In this document: positions 42,574-52,792 of the stretch, in pieces | Layout: every line of letters begins with the position of its first letter | Numbering within the stretch: position 1 is the stretch's first letter | DNA from: Cryptomeria japonica | Lineage: Eukaryota; Streptophyta; Pinopsida; Cupressales; Cupressaceae | Length of the DNA stretch: 64,000 bases | Assembly (NCBI RefSeq): GCF_030272615.1 | Contig: NC_081406.1 | Location: 218,370,997-218,434,996 of the forward strand | Direction of reading: 5' to 3' | Position numbers and translations under genes: made by a program | Notes under the pieces: model-generated | Told to the model about the DNA's origin: nothing | What the model saw: the letters and a program-made list of their open reading frames with translations, nothing else | Databases searched by the model: none

Positions 42574-43341
42574 TGTATATGGTGAAAATGGAAACAACAA
42601 TGATGATATTGAAAGGCTAAATAGATTCAACCACAAAACCCTAGCCTAACAATAACAAAGATCCACCATAACATATGAAGATTACCTAAGACAATGCAAA
42701 TCAAATGAAATCACAAAGATTATACCATCACATGTCCAATAGGGTTTTGATCTCCATTCTTCCTATCTCCATTGATCTTGCTTGATATATTTGCTCTCAG
42801 ATTTTATGTGCACAAGAGCTCAACAAAGAACGGAATGTCGTTGCAAGTAGGATTGCATATGCCAAGTAGTCAAATTGATCAAATAGTTAGGGTTTGATAA
42901 TGAAGGAAGCATCTCCTTATATAGAAGACACAATATGAAATGGAGGGATAAGATTGAGAGGTGTAAAAGGAGGTCGGCTATGATTAGAGGGTAGGTAAAA
43001 GAAATAATAAATTAATGAAAGGGGTAGGTAGTGTATGAATTAAGAGATGAATGACATGTGTCATGGGTAGAAAAGGTTAATGAATTAATTAAATAAATAA
43101 AGATTTATTTAATTAATAGAAGGAGTGAGATCAATTAAATAAATAAGATATTTATTTAATTTGGGAAAAGAATAATTTAAATAAATAAATGTATTTATTT
43201 AAATGAGAAATAAGGCTAGAAGAGGATAAATTAATTAATTAAATAAATAAAGATTTATTTAATTAATAGAAGAATTAAGCTTAGATAATTAAATAAATAA
43301 AATATTTATTTAATTAGACTGGACAATTTTGGGTGTCTACA
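42574..43341 (-). repeat. T2 5' LTR
   Basis: 768 bp, TGTATATGG to GTGTCTACA on the plus strand, next to the PBS. TATATAAG (minus) at 42916-42923. Near-identical to the 3' LTR apart from the two indels described there; the larger one is flanked by GGGTAGGTA repeats, so the short copy probably arose by slippage deletion. Confidence 0.92.
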
Positions 43342-44116
43342 GTTTCAAATAGTTTGTAACCTGAATACAAATACTTTCAGAGGTTTTATTTGCAGTTGTC
43401 TCTCTTATGTATGCTCTATTTTATGAAATGAAATAATCAAGGATCTTTCGTTTTGTCCCTACAAGTCAGGTCTATATCTTGTTGTTTTATTCTCTTCAAG
43501 GAAGAGATTAATTTGCTTCTTCAAGGTATAGAAATAGTATTATGTATATCTGAGATTCTTCAGTTTGGTTGTTGGTGAAACCAAAAGGGAGAATGTTGAT
43601 GTAATGCATTAACATTCAAAGATCAAAGTTTTCATGTTTCCTTATTTGAATGTTAAGTCTGCATATTGTAAGGTTGACTCTATTGCCCATACAAGGCACT
43701 GGTCATGGTTGTTACTTTCATTTTTTTAGGATCTCTTCGATATCAAAATCTCTTTATTTTGTGCATTTCTTTCTCCATTAGGAGTAGGATTAGTGTAGAG
43801 CCTCCCCCTTTCCTCAATGAAGTTCATAGATGCATAGAAACCAAGGTTAAAGCCATAACCAGGAGTTAATTCATATTTACTTGGTATATTTTCATTGAGA
43901 TGATCCGTTGTAGCATGTAATGTCAAGAGTAGTTGAAGCTTAAAGTTACTAGGACATTGCATAGGTTCACCTCCCTTCATCTTGCGGAGCCAAAAGTGTA
44001 GGAGATCTCAGTCATTGTGATTGAGTCTTGTTCGTTGGCCAAATCCTTTTCTAGGTATGATCATGAGTTAGTGGAAATTCCTCTAGGACTTGGACCTACT
44101 GATTTGGGAACCAACA
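43342..44116 (+). repeat. G1 left LTR, second part
   Basis: Continues the LTR after T2; begins with the second copy of GTTTC. Matches 49043-49800. Ends ...GGGAACCAACA three bases before the PBS. Contains a short minus-strand frame (43726-43980) that is also open in the other copy. Confidence 0.8.
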
Positions 44117-44119
44117 AAT

Positions 44120-44138
44120 TGGTGACTCCGCTAGGGAC
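44120..44138 (+). other. G1 primer-binding site
   Basis: TGGTGACTCCGCTAGGGAC; resembles the TGGTGACTCCRCTGGGGA-type PBS found in some plant gypsy elements. A diverged copy (TGGTGACTTTGCTGGGGAC) is at 49805. Confidence 0.65.
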
Positions 44139-44720
44139 AAGCTTGCCTAAAGTTTATTGAGTTGCCCATGAGTCTCTGGCTGCATGGTTTTCATCTTGAA
44201 AGATATCTTGTAATATCTTGTGCGAAGGGAAAGTCAAGTGACTCTGTTGATAGAGAAGATCCATAATGATAAAATACTTTGAATAGCTTTCTGTTGTTCA
44301 AAATTTGTTCCTCTGCAAGGAGGTGGCGACTCTATCTTACAAGAACATGATAATGAAGCAAGAAGAACTCCAGTTGTGAAGGAGTTCTTAGTCAGATGCA
44401 AGAGACCAGCTGCTGCAACTTTTCTAGGTATTCTTCATTTGAAGAATTCTTGAAAACCAAAAAGTTGCCCTTAATCAGTGTCGTAGCACTTGTTAGAAGG
44501 GAAAGTTTTATAGTTCCAGTTGTCATACTTCTTAGTTGTATGTTTCAGTCATTATTTTATACTAAGAGAAGTATGTTATATTTGTAATACGTTTATTCAA
44601 GGACTTTAGGGCTGATTTGTATTTGTTTTATATGTTGATATACCTAAAGTCTTGTTGTAAAATATATCAAGTCATGTGTGACTGTGAAACTTGTATGAGA
44701 AGCTTGTAACAACAAGCAAG
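44139..44720 (+). other. G1 leader
   Basis: Non-coding leader between PBS and the gag-like frame. Its first 170-180 bp are repeated after the right LTR copy (to about 49975). No further feature recognised. Confidence 0.55.
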
Positions 44721-46934
44721 ATGTATAGTCATTGTGTTGTCCCAGGCATAATGAATAATCAAGAACTTGAAGGTATGCCTAGATGGGTGCTCATGCCTAA
44801 GAGGTATTGGCCTTTAAATTTCAGCAACATTGAGGGGTACTCGCATCCCTTCCCCATTGAGTTTAAGGATCAAATGCCTTTGTTTCATGCACACGAATCC
44901 AAATTAGCAATCCACCATGTTCAGGCATTCAGTGAGTTTTTTGAAGACTTTCAATTTTGCAAGGAAGATATAGTCATAAAGTTCTTTGTGAGGTCATTGA
45001 AAGATAGTGCAAAGGACTGGTATGAGAGTCTGGCAACAAAGAGTGTGTCTTCATTGGATTGCTTCGAGAGGTTGTTCTTGGAAACATTCAATGATGACAC
45101 ATTCATTTATGAGCAACCTCCTATTTCTCAAAATACTCCAGCATGTGAAGATGCATTGTATGCACAAGAGAATCAAATGTCATGTTGAATATGGATTTCA
45201 AAACTTGTATGTCCCTATTGTCCCATCTTATACTTTTCAGTAGTATGAGCATGTTTATCAACCCCAAATAGTGCAAGAATAAGGCTTCTATGTTGAGAAC
45301 CCAATGGTGTATGTCAACGCTCAGGTGGACATGAAGAAACAAGTGGGTGAGCAACCTTATGCACTATTGTCCAAATTCTTGGAAGCACTTTGAAGTGTCC
45401 CTATGAGCTTCATGCTTCAAGAGTCTGAATGGGTAGACTTATTTTTGCAAGTCTACAAACCTAATGTTGTTCATTGACCAAGGAGTTCAAAACCAGCTAG
45501 TATGGATCATATTATTACATGGATTGACATGTTTGAGGATGTCAAGTCTAGGATGCATCTTGGTAATCAAGGCTTGCATGTTGATAATGACAAGGTTGAG
45601 CAAGAGTGTGATGGCAACGCACCAGCTAATAATATTGCTCTTTGCATTGTTGAAAATCAGTCACATGATAAGCACGAAGAAGACAATACTTGTGAACATA
45701 AGATGGTTGAAGAGCATGAGCTTGAAAAATGGATGCCATGATAGCCTAAATGGAGTTGAAGAAGAACTTCTACAGGGTCATTATTCTTTTCCAGATGGTA
45801 ACTATGATTTTGAGAAGGTTGTTGGAGATGCAATCTCCCATAACATGATAGATACATGCTCTCATGAATCTAGTGGGTTTTAGGTTGAAAAGGATAGTAG
45901 TATGGGACAAATAAATGAACAAGAGGACCCTTGATCTATCAAAAGTGAAGGCATCTTAGACTTGCTAACAATGGAGTACCTGAGATATACACAAGGAAAG
46001 AGTAATCAATTCTTACACCCTGATGATTTGGATTTTGACAGTGAGGTTGTCTCTTATTAAGCTTCAAAAAATGCACTTGATGTTAATCACTATCTCATGT
46101 TTGAACCAATTGATGTGAAAGAGGACAAAGAGCTTGAGGACGTTGGATTCTTTGGATTCAATTATGACACATCTGATGATGAGGATTTAAATGTTGATAA
46201 AAACTCAATTTTTTCTTTTAACAACATGTGTATGGATGCTAATGTTGGCACTCCTTGTGAGGATGATGGTGCACATAGGGGGGGAAGTTGTTGATGCGAG
46301 TGACATCAAATGGGACTCAGAGTGAGAGGCTGAAGTTTCTTATCAACTTCATGATTTGCAGTTACACAAAAGGATCACAAGTGATCCTTTTTCTTTTCTT
46401 GATAATAGTTTGCTTGGTGTAGACAATATGAAGGTATGCTGTTTTGAGAACTTTCTTTCAGATAAGAAAACTAATAGTTTGAATAAGGCCTATAATCCTA
46501 GTTCTATGTTAGAATATGAGCCTTTGTTTTTTCAGCTGGGATGTGCCTTTCTTGGGCATGACAATGATTTGAATCATGATGAATGTTATGTTCAGCATGG
46601 AAGTGTGTTTTTCAGTGAACACAATACCTTTTTATCACACAGTAATTTAAATTTTCAATCATTGCACAAGTTTCACATGTTTAATGACAATGGGTGCAAT
46701 GATAGTATTCAGTTTGGTAGCTGGGTAAGAGATGCCAACATGTTTGATCAGCGACATCCCAACTATACTTTCAAATTGGCTTCAATGCAGTCCAAGGAAA
46801 ACAATGTTTATGATAGAGGAAAGCATTTGCTGATATTTTTAAGTGGCCTTGGGCCATCACATGTGGTTTTATGTACAAGCCAAAAAGGTTTGGGGCAGAG
46901 AAGACCTTTTTTGACTCTATGCCCAATGGAGTAG
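44721..46934 (+). pseudogene. G1 gag-like long ORF, degenerate
   Basis: ATG 44721 (MYSHCVVPGIMNNQELEG). The first 155 codons include a retrotransposon-gag core (PLFHAHESKLAIHH, FVRSLKDSAKDWYESL, FERLFLETFND). After frameshifts near 45180, 45735 and in a G7 run near 46278, the frame continues as an acidic, His/Asn-rich protein with no recognised domain (45502-45741, 46097-46294, 46356-46934), interrupted by about eight stops. No zinc knuckle or protease is visible. Originally about 740 codons. The tail could be a lineage-specific extension or unrelated acquired sequence. Confidence 0.6.
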
Positions 46935-47009
46935 GCACCCAGTCTTCTCCCCATAGATCTCAGATCTTGCCACGCCCGTAGGGGGCATGCATCCCCGAGC
47001 TAGAGCCAC

Positions 47010-49804
47010 TTTTAGGACTTTAAATATTTTGTCTACGTTTGAGGATCTGAGGTTCTCAAAATTTTGTTTGTTGCACTCAGAATCCCCTTTGCAGGGTAAT
47101 ACGCAGGTTATCATACAATGGTCATATAACATGAGGATTATATGAAGCGTCAATAACATGATATGTTATTGACCCCATGCCTAACATCAACATCTCACAT
47201 CAATAACACGTCGTGTTATTAATCGCCTTGAGTATATGGGCAGCGTGTTATTGACCGCTGAGGCAACAATAGGTGGCTATGTATTTTGTAGCATAGGAGG
47301 GAGTCTTTTCGGGCTCCAAAATTCTATTTTTGAGTTGACCGGTCTAGCCAGTCAACTCACTTAGGTTTTACGGGCTGGAGGGTTCCATGTCATGGGCGGG
47401 CCAGTCTCCATGGTTCATTCTTACCAAGTGGCGGTAACACCATTTGTTATCCCATGAGGTAAGGTGACCAACCAAAGGGTCACACGGAACAAGGCAAGTG
47501 AAGCAACAAAGGGATGAAAAGTTATCCCAAGGAGCAGATGACAGCGTCTAAAGATCGCCCGGGATAACTCCTAACTAAGAGTTGCAATAGGATAAAGTTT
47601 TATCTCGAGGTAACTTCCAAAGAGTAAAATCACCATAGAAAGGTTGTCCCAGGGAGATTTTTAGTTAGCATTTAGAGGCCCTGGGATAATTTTATGAAGA
47701 AACAATGAAGGTTTTCTTTGCCCCCGATGATTTGTCAAGAACAAAGGTTGTCTCAGGATAAGGAGCAAGATGAAACAAAGAAAAAGTTATCTCGGAGGAA
47801 TAGAGGGCGTATATAGAGCAATACTTTGGGTTTCAGTGAGAATATGCATATAGACACTTGGGCTCCGGGATAAGGAAATTAGTAAAGGAGCAATGAAATA
47901 TTTATCCTAGAGGGGCACGAAGGTCAAAGAAAAGAAGCTTGGGATAAGAAGACAAAAGGGAATACAATGGAAGGCTTATTCCCAAGAGCTGGGAGGTGCA
48001 TCCTTCGATTCTCCAAGATAAGAAATAACAAAGGAGACCAATGAAAGCTTATCCTGCCAACATTCTTACCAGTTTAAATGGTATGGTGGGATAAAAAGAT
48101 GAAGCAAAGAAAGAAGGTTTTCCTTATCCCGCGCGTTCCTACAGGGATAAGGAAAAGATCGTGGGATAAGTAAGACAAAGAGAGAACGATGCAGCCTGTT
48201 ATCCCGCGACACTGAAGACCAAATGATGGAACCATAGGGGTACATAACACGTGTGTTATGTGATTTGCAGAGCACAACCCAATGGTCATATTGTCCACAT
48301 GGAGGGTTGACGAAGGTTGACCAGAGGACAGAGGGGAGTATTCTGAGGACGTGGCTTGTGCAAATTGGCTAGATTCCATCTGTCGAAGGGAGAGACACTA
48401 CCGATGGAGAATTGTTGTGTTGACACTGCAGGTAGATTTTTGTGACCAAATAAAATTGTATCACAATGACAAAGCCTAAGTGGGAGCTCGCATTGAATGA
48501 GGATCAAACAGAATATAGTTGAGCGGCTCCATGAAATCAGAAGATCTATCAATGAGATTTCATAACTTTGGGCATGTGAAGGGATTATTAACCGAAAAGA
48601 TGAAAGGACACTGAGAAGGTGTGGATTACTAAATGTAGTAATCCGGATTCAGAGATCAGTCAAGGTGCAGCAGGGGACGAACTTAAGGAAAATTTTGTGT
48701 GGCTCGAGATACCTACCCCTATTGATTGTCCTGAGGCTCATGGTCCCAGATCCTAGAGGCTATTCTCATTGTTGCTTGCATTGATTGCCTCCAGATGGAT
48801 TGCATGCAGAGTAGGAAGAGGGACACCTCATTGTGTATTTTGTCCCATGCAATCAAATTTTGACAAGTGTATCTCACCTGGCCTGTAACTTGTTTTTCTC
48901 CCTTGTTCTTATTAAACAAAATTCAGGACCAGTGAGAAGATAGGATTCTGATTGTAATTTTTCTGGGAGCAAGCCTTCCATGTGCATAGTGCATGTTTTT
49001 TCATGACAACTTAGTTTTCTTCCAGTCTGTAGTTTCTTGATGTTTCAAATAGTTTGTAACCTGAATACAAATAGTTTCTGAGGTTTTATTTGCAGCTGTC
49101 TCTCTTATGTATGCTCTATTTTATGAAATGAAATGATCAAATATCTTTTGTTTTTTCCCTGCAAGTCAGGTGTATATCTTGTTGTTTGCTTCTCTTCAAG
49201 GAAGAGATTAATTTGCTTCTTCAAGGTATAGAAATAGTATTGTGTATATCTAAGATTCTTGAATATGGTTGCTAGTGAAACCAAAAGGGAAAATGTTGAT
49301 GTAATGCATTAACATTCAAAGCTCAAAGGTTGCATGTTTCCTTATTTGAATGTTAAGTCATATTGTAAGGCTGACTCTACTGCCCATACAAGGAACTAGT
49401 CATGCTTGTTGCTTTCAATTTTTCAGGATCTCTTCAGTATCAAAATCTCTTTATTTTCTGCATTAGGAGTAGGATTAGTGTAGAGCCTCCCCCTTTCCTC
49501 AATGAAGTTCATAAATGCATAGAAACCAAGGTTAAAGCCATAACCAGGAGTTAATACATCTTTCCTTGGTATATTTTCATTGAGATGATCCATTGTAGCA
49601 TGTAATGTCAAGAGCAGTTGAAGCTGAAAGTTACTAGGACATTGTGTAGGTTCACCCACCTTGGTCTTGCAGAGCCGAAAGTGTAGGAGATCTCAGTCAT
49701 TGTGATTGAGTCTTGTTTGTTGGCCAAATCCTTTTCTAGGTATGATCATGTGTTAGTGGAAATTCCTCTAGGACTTGGACAATCTGATTTGGGAACTAAT
49801 AGAA
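47010..49804 (+). repeat. G1 right LTR copy (with T2 empty site)
   Basis: Aligns to 27401-29428 plus 43342-44116. The T2 integration point is uninterrupted here (GATGTTTCAAATAG, 49041-49054). Ends ...GGGAACTAATAGAA before a PBS-like TGG. Carries the same GATAAG inverted repeat (48118-48156). Confidence 0.85.
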
Positions 49805-49975
49805 TGGTGACTTTGCTGGGGACAACCTTGCCTAAATTTTATTGAGCTATCAATGAGTCTCTGGTTGCATGGTTTTCATCTTGGAAGATATCTTGTAGTA
49901 GCTTGTGTAAAGGGAAATTCAAGTGACTCTGCTGATAGAGAAGACCCAGAATGATAAAATACTTTGAAAAGCTTT
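49805..49975 (+). repeat. Second G1 PBS-like site and leader fragment
   Basis: TGGTGACTTTGCTGGGGAC followed by about 155 bp that match the G1 leader at 44139-44300 (ATGAGTCTCTGG, GCATGGTTTTCATCTTG). Shows that the right copy extends beyond an LTR into internal sequence before breaking off. Confidence 0.75.
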
Positions 49976-51105
49976 TTATTGATTGAGAAGACCTAGAATG
50001 ATAAAATTTACTAAATAAAGTGTGGTGGCTTGTGTAACATCAATTTCAACATTTTTCAGCAACTAAATTATTGTGTTTACTTTATAAAAAACTACATTCA
50101 AATAATTTTTTAAATTTTTGTTAAAATTAAATACATAAAATAGACTTAAGAATATAAAGTTTATTAGTTTACATCATTTCAAAATTCAAAACATATATTT
50201 CACTTTCTATTGATTTAATTTAAAAAGTTGAATCAACATTGACCATTTCCTTTATAAAAGTGTGACACAACTTTGTACTTTTACCCCAAAGCAAAAAGGG
50301 GTATGTAAGAAGACCAATCTCCCAGCCACGACAGAGTCAACCTACCCCTTGAGATGAAAGCCATTGCCACCGAAGAAAACATGGCCAGAACACTTGCATA
50401 GCCCTGGTCGAACAACCTAGCACCACAACCAAGTTCAAAATGGTTCCTCCATGCCCTCGCCACCACAGCAACAGTCTCATGTAGACCATTACAAGGGAAG
50501 GCACATAAAGAAACCACCAACACTAATAGGGGAATAAAAGCAGGGGTCACAAAAAAGCCCATAGGAAACAGATACCCAAATTGGGTATTCAACCAAAAAA
50601 GCTCACTTAGAAGGAGAGGGCACACGCTTAGCACCAAAAGCAGGGAAGAAATAGTTCCTTCCAGAGCTAGCCAAATGAGGGGTAACAGGTCCTGAGTGAA
50701 AACCTCCACCAACACCAAAGAAAACAAAAACAACTCTCGAAGATGCATCTTCATCTTCATTAGTATCCAATTCACCATCTGTAACATCGCTGCTACCGTT
50801 TGGGCTTCTAGAAAAGCTAGACAAAAACCCAGGCAACCAAACAACCCGCACAAAGAAGAAGGGCCCAAATCAAAGGCCTCCTCCCACACTCAACAGGACC
50901 ATAACATCCCCTGGTAACACATCATCTTCATCCTCAGGATCACCATTGTCATCCTTGCAACCATTTGAATTTGTATTCCCACTCAATTTGCTCATCCTCA
51001 GACCTTGGTAATGTTAAAAAATAACCTAGTTACATCTTAAAAAAGGTTAGTTATGGTTATTTATTTGTTGTTGTCAATATGAACAATTTTTTGTCTTCTT
51101 TAATT
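49976..51105. other. A+T-rich spacer and unassigned minus frame
   Basis: 49976-50280 is A+T-rich with no gene. On the minus strand 50281-50889 is open for 202 codons and very hydrophobic; an overlapping frame (50603-50851) and an upstream Met-start stretch (about 50995, SKLSGNTNSNGCKDDNG) suggest a frameshifted, unknown sequence. I recognise no family. It may be a degraded retroposed gene or chance. Confidence 0.3.
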
Positions 51106-51357
51106 TTTTTTTAATAAGTAAATAGCTGCAGAGGAGCAGCACCCTTGTATTAATAAAAAAAGAGAATACAAGGCCTGATTCAGTGAGAACTGTAGGGGAA
51201 AGAACCAGGAAGAAAACCCCCTACCTTAGCTCTATTCCTTAAACAAAGAAAAACCAGCAATGAAGGCTGGATGAGTACTAGACATCAGATACCAACCTCT
51301 TAAAGGTAGATAACAAAGGCTTTAAAACAAAAATATACAATAACAAAATCAGAGAAA

Positions 51358-52122
51358 CTAGAGAAAACAATGACAACTGGAGTCAAAGGGAGTCTTCAGA
51401 AGCACTATCCATAGGAGCATGAGCTGCATCCAAGACAATAGGGCATTCAGTACCACAGTTCGAGTGAGCCGCCAAATCTGCCTTCTCCTAGGGAGTCGAT
51501 AGTCATTTGGGAACCACTCCTCACCAAGCCCAAACCCCCAGTCATTACCAACCACCAAGTCTACATTCTCCAAAATCCCAAAATCATCAGCACCCGCTAG
51601 CTCTTCATCATGAAGAAATTTTGCCCTCCATTTCGATGTGAAGTTGTTTTGGATGCCAGTCGCTTTAAGTAGGAATTCAATGTTCCTGGTAATGACAGGA
51701 CAGGTTGCTTGAAGAGAATCAAAGTCCAGGGAGTTAACAATCACAAGCTTCCTCACCTCCGCCCCGTTGCCTAAGGTCATATAGTATTGGGGAAGCAAAA
51801 TTCATAGATTGGCATCAATATTATCCAATATAGCATCAATCTCCCCCAAAAGGCGATGTTTAAACATCATTTGAGTTAACAGTTTTTCTCTTTGCTTGCT
51901 AGTACCCATGTATAATATCATTGCAAGGAAAAACGTCGGGATATCGGCATTGGCTCTATACCTGTGATAAGCCATAAGGAATTCCTTTCCCAGAATCCTC
52001 TTAAGGTTGTGGAGAATAAGAGGATGTTGAGAGAAGAGGACCTCCTGTAGACGTTTGTCCGTGATTTCGCCCAGGAAAGCCATCTGGCGACAAGTAGCTT
52101 CGAGGAGAATTGGGGTCTCCAT
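51358..52122 (-). pseudogene. L1 third ORF, unknown function
   Basis: ATG 52122 (METPILLEATCRQMAFLGEI). About 255 codons with a single TGA near 51800 and no frameshift: IPTFFLAMILYMGTSKQREK, LLTQMMFKHRLLGEIDAILD, LTLGN-like MTLGNGAEVRKLVIVNSLDF, EFLLKATGIQ, DDFGILENVDLVVGND. Mixed, protein-like composition, better preserved than ORF2. No domain recognised. It may be an authentic LINE ORF3 or a co-retroposed host fragment. Confidence 0.5.
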
Positions 52123-52792
52123 AGCAAGTCACCGAGAAAAGAAAGAAATTGTTTGATGGAAAAAAGAGGACATTCCATTGTTAAATAGAAAGACATCAAA
52201 CTAGAGAATATGACACCCTGCAAGTAGTTCATGCCAATTGAATACACACACACGTGAAATGCTAGTGTCCAAAAAGCATCTGAGCCAAATCTCGTCAACT
52301 TAATATCGACCGACATTAACCATCGAGTGATTATGAGAAAATCTTGAAAGGATCTAGTCTTAACTAGATATTAATTAAAGTACACTTATTTCCAAATGCC
52401 ATGGGGCCCAAACCGGCATAGATCAATGATGAGGGCAATGTGTCACATCTCAGTGACAAGAAGAAACCTTAACAGGATATCAAGTCAGTCAGTCAGTCTA
52501 TCCACTGGAAAACATGACCAATAGGTTGAGAAGGAGTAAAGCGGCAACCGGGGAGCAATGCATCGGTTTGCACCACAACCGGTGATTAATATGGAGAGAA
52601 AATTAATCGGAAGAAGAGAACGCAACCGGAAAGAGACCCAACCGGAGAGCACCCCCCCCAATGAGATAGTGAGGATACCATGTCAACTGGTGGAGGCAAT
52701 ACAACATCACCAACCAGCCCAACAAAGAACCATCATCTGTAAGGAGCAAGCAATCGGTAGAAGCCACTGCTAACAAACTAAACTAGAAACCA
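52123..52792 (-). other. L1 spacer between ORF2 and third ORF
   Basis: No gene supported. Holds several ACCGG/CCGGTT words (52540-52640) and a GTCAGTCAGTCAGTC microsatellite-like run near 52485. The minus frame 51918-52316 overlaps the third ORF out of frame and is not called. Confidence 0.45.

Larger units (their letters stand above)
29429..43341 (-). mobile_element. T2: 13.9-kb non-autonomous Tat derivative, GTTTC target duplication
   Basis: Minus-strand element with LTRs 29429-30147 and 42574-43341, TG...CA ends (minus start TGTAGACACCC), PBS 42553-42570, polypurine tract at 30148, and identical 5-bp flanks GTTTC (29424-29428 and 43342-43346). The empty site is kept in the other G1 LTR copy at 49043-49047. 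Internal order (sense): leader with CACAGACG-type arrays, gag-protease, linker, integrase C terminus, 3' region containing an antisense PMD gene. RT, RNase H, G-patch and integrase core are absent. Confidence 0.92.
27401..49975 (+). mobile_element. G1: gag-only LTR element (LARD/TR-GAG-like) carrying T2
   Basis: Plus-strand element: left LTR 27401-29428 plus 43342-44116 (split by T2), PBS 44120, leader, a degenerate long ORF with a gag domain (44721-46934), right LTR-like copy 47010-49804, which is again followed by a PBS-like site and about 170 bp of leader. No protease, RT or integrase was found. The right copy continuing past its PBS means it is not a simple 3' LTR; a tandem or recombined arrangement is likely. 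Gag-only LTR elements are described in plants as TR-GAG/LARD types. Confidence 0.7.

Noticed and set aside
46275-46290. AGGGGGGGAAG as a G1 polypurine tract with a 3' LTR starting at 46288
   Set aside because: Homology with the left LTR starts only at 47010, and reading through this G run with a one-base shift continues the same protein, so it is a coding homopolymer with a frameshift.
50281-50889. 202-codon hydrophobic minus ORF as a membrane protein gene
   Set aside because: Overlapping frames look equally protein-like, no start context or homologous motif recognised; left as unassigned.
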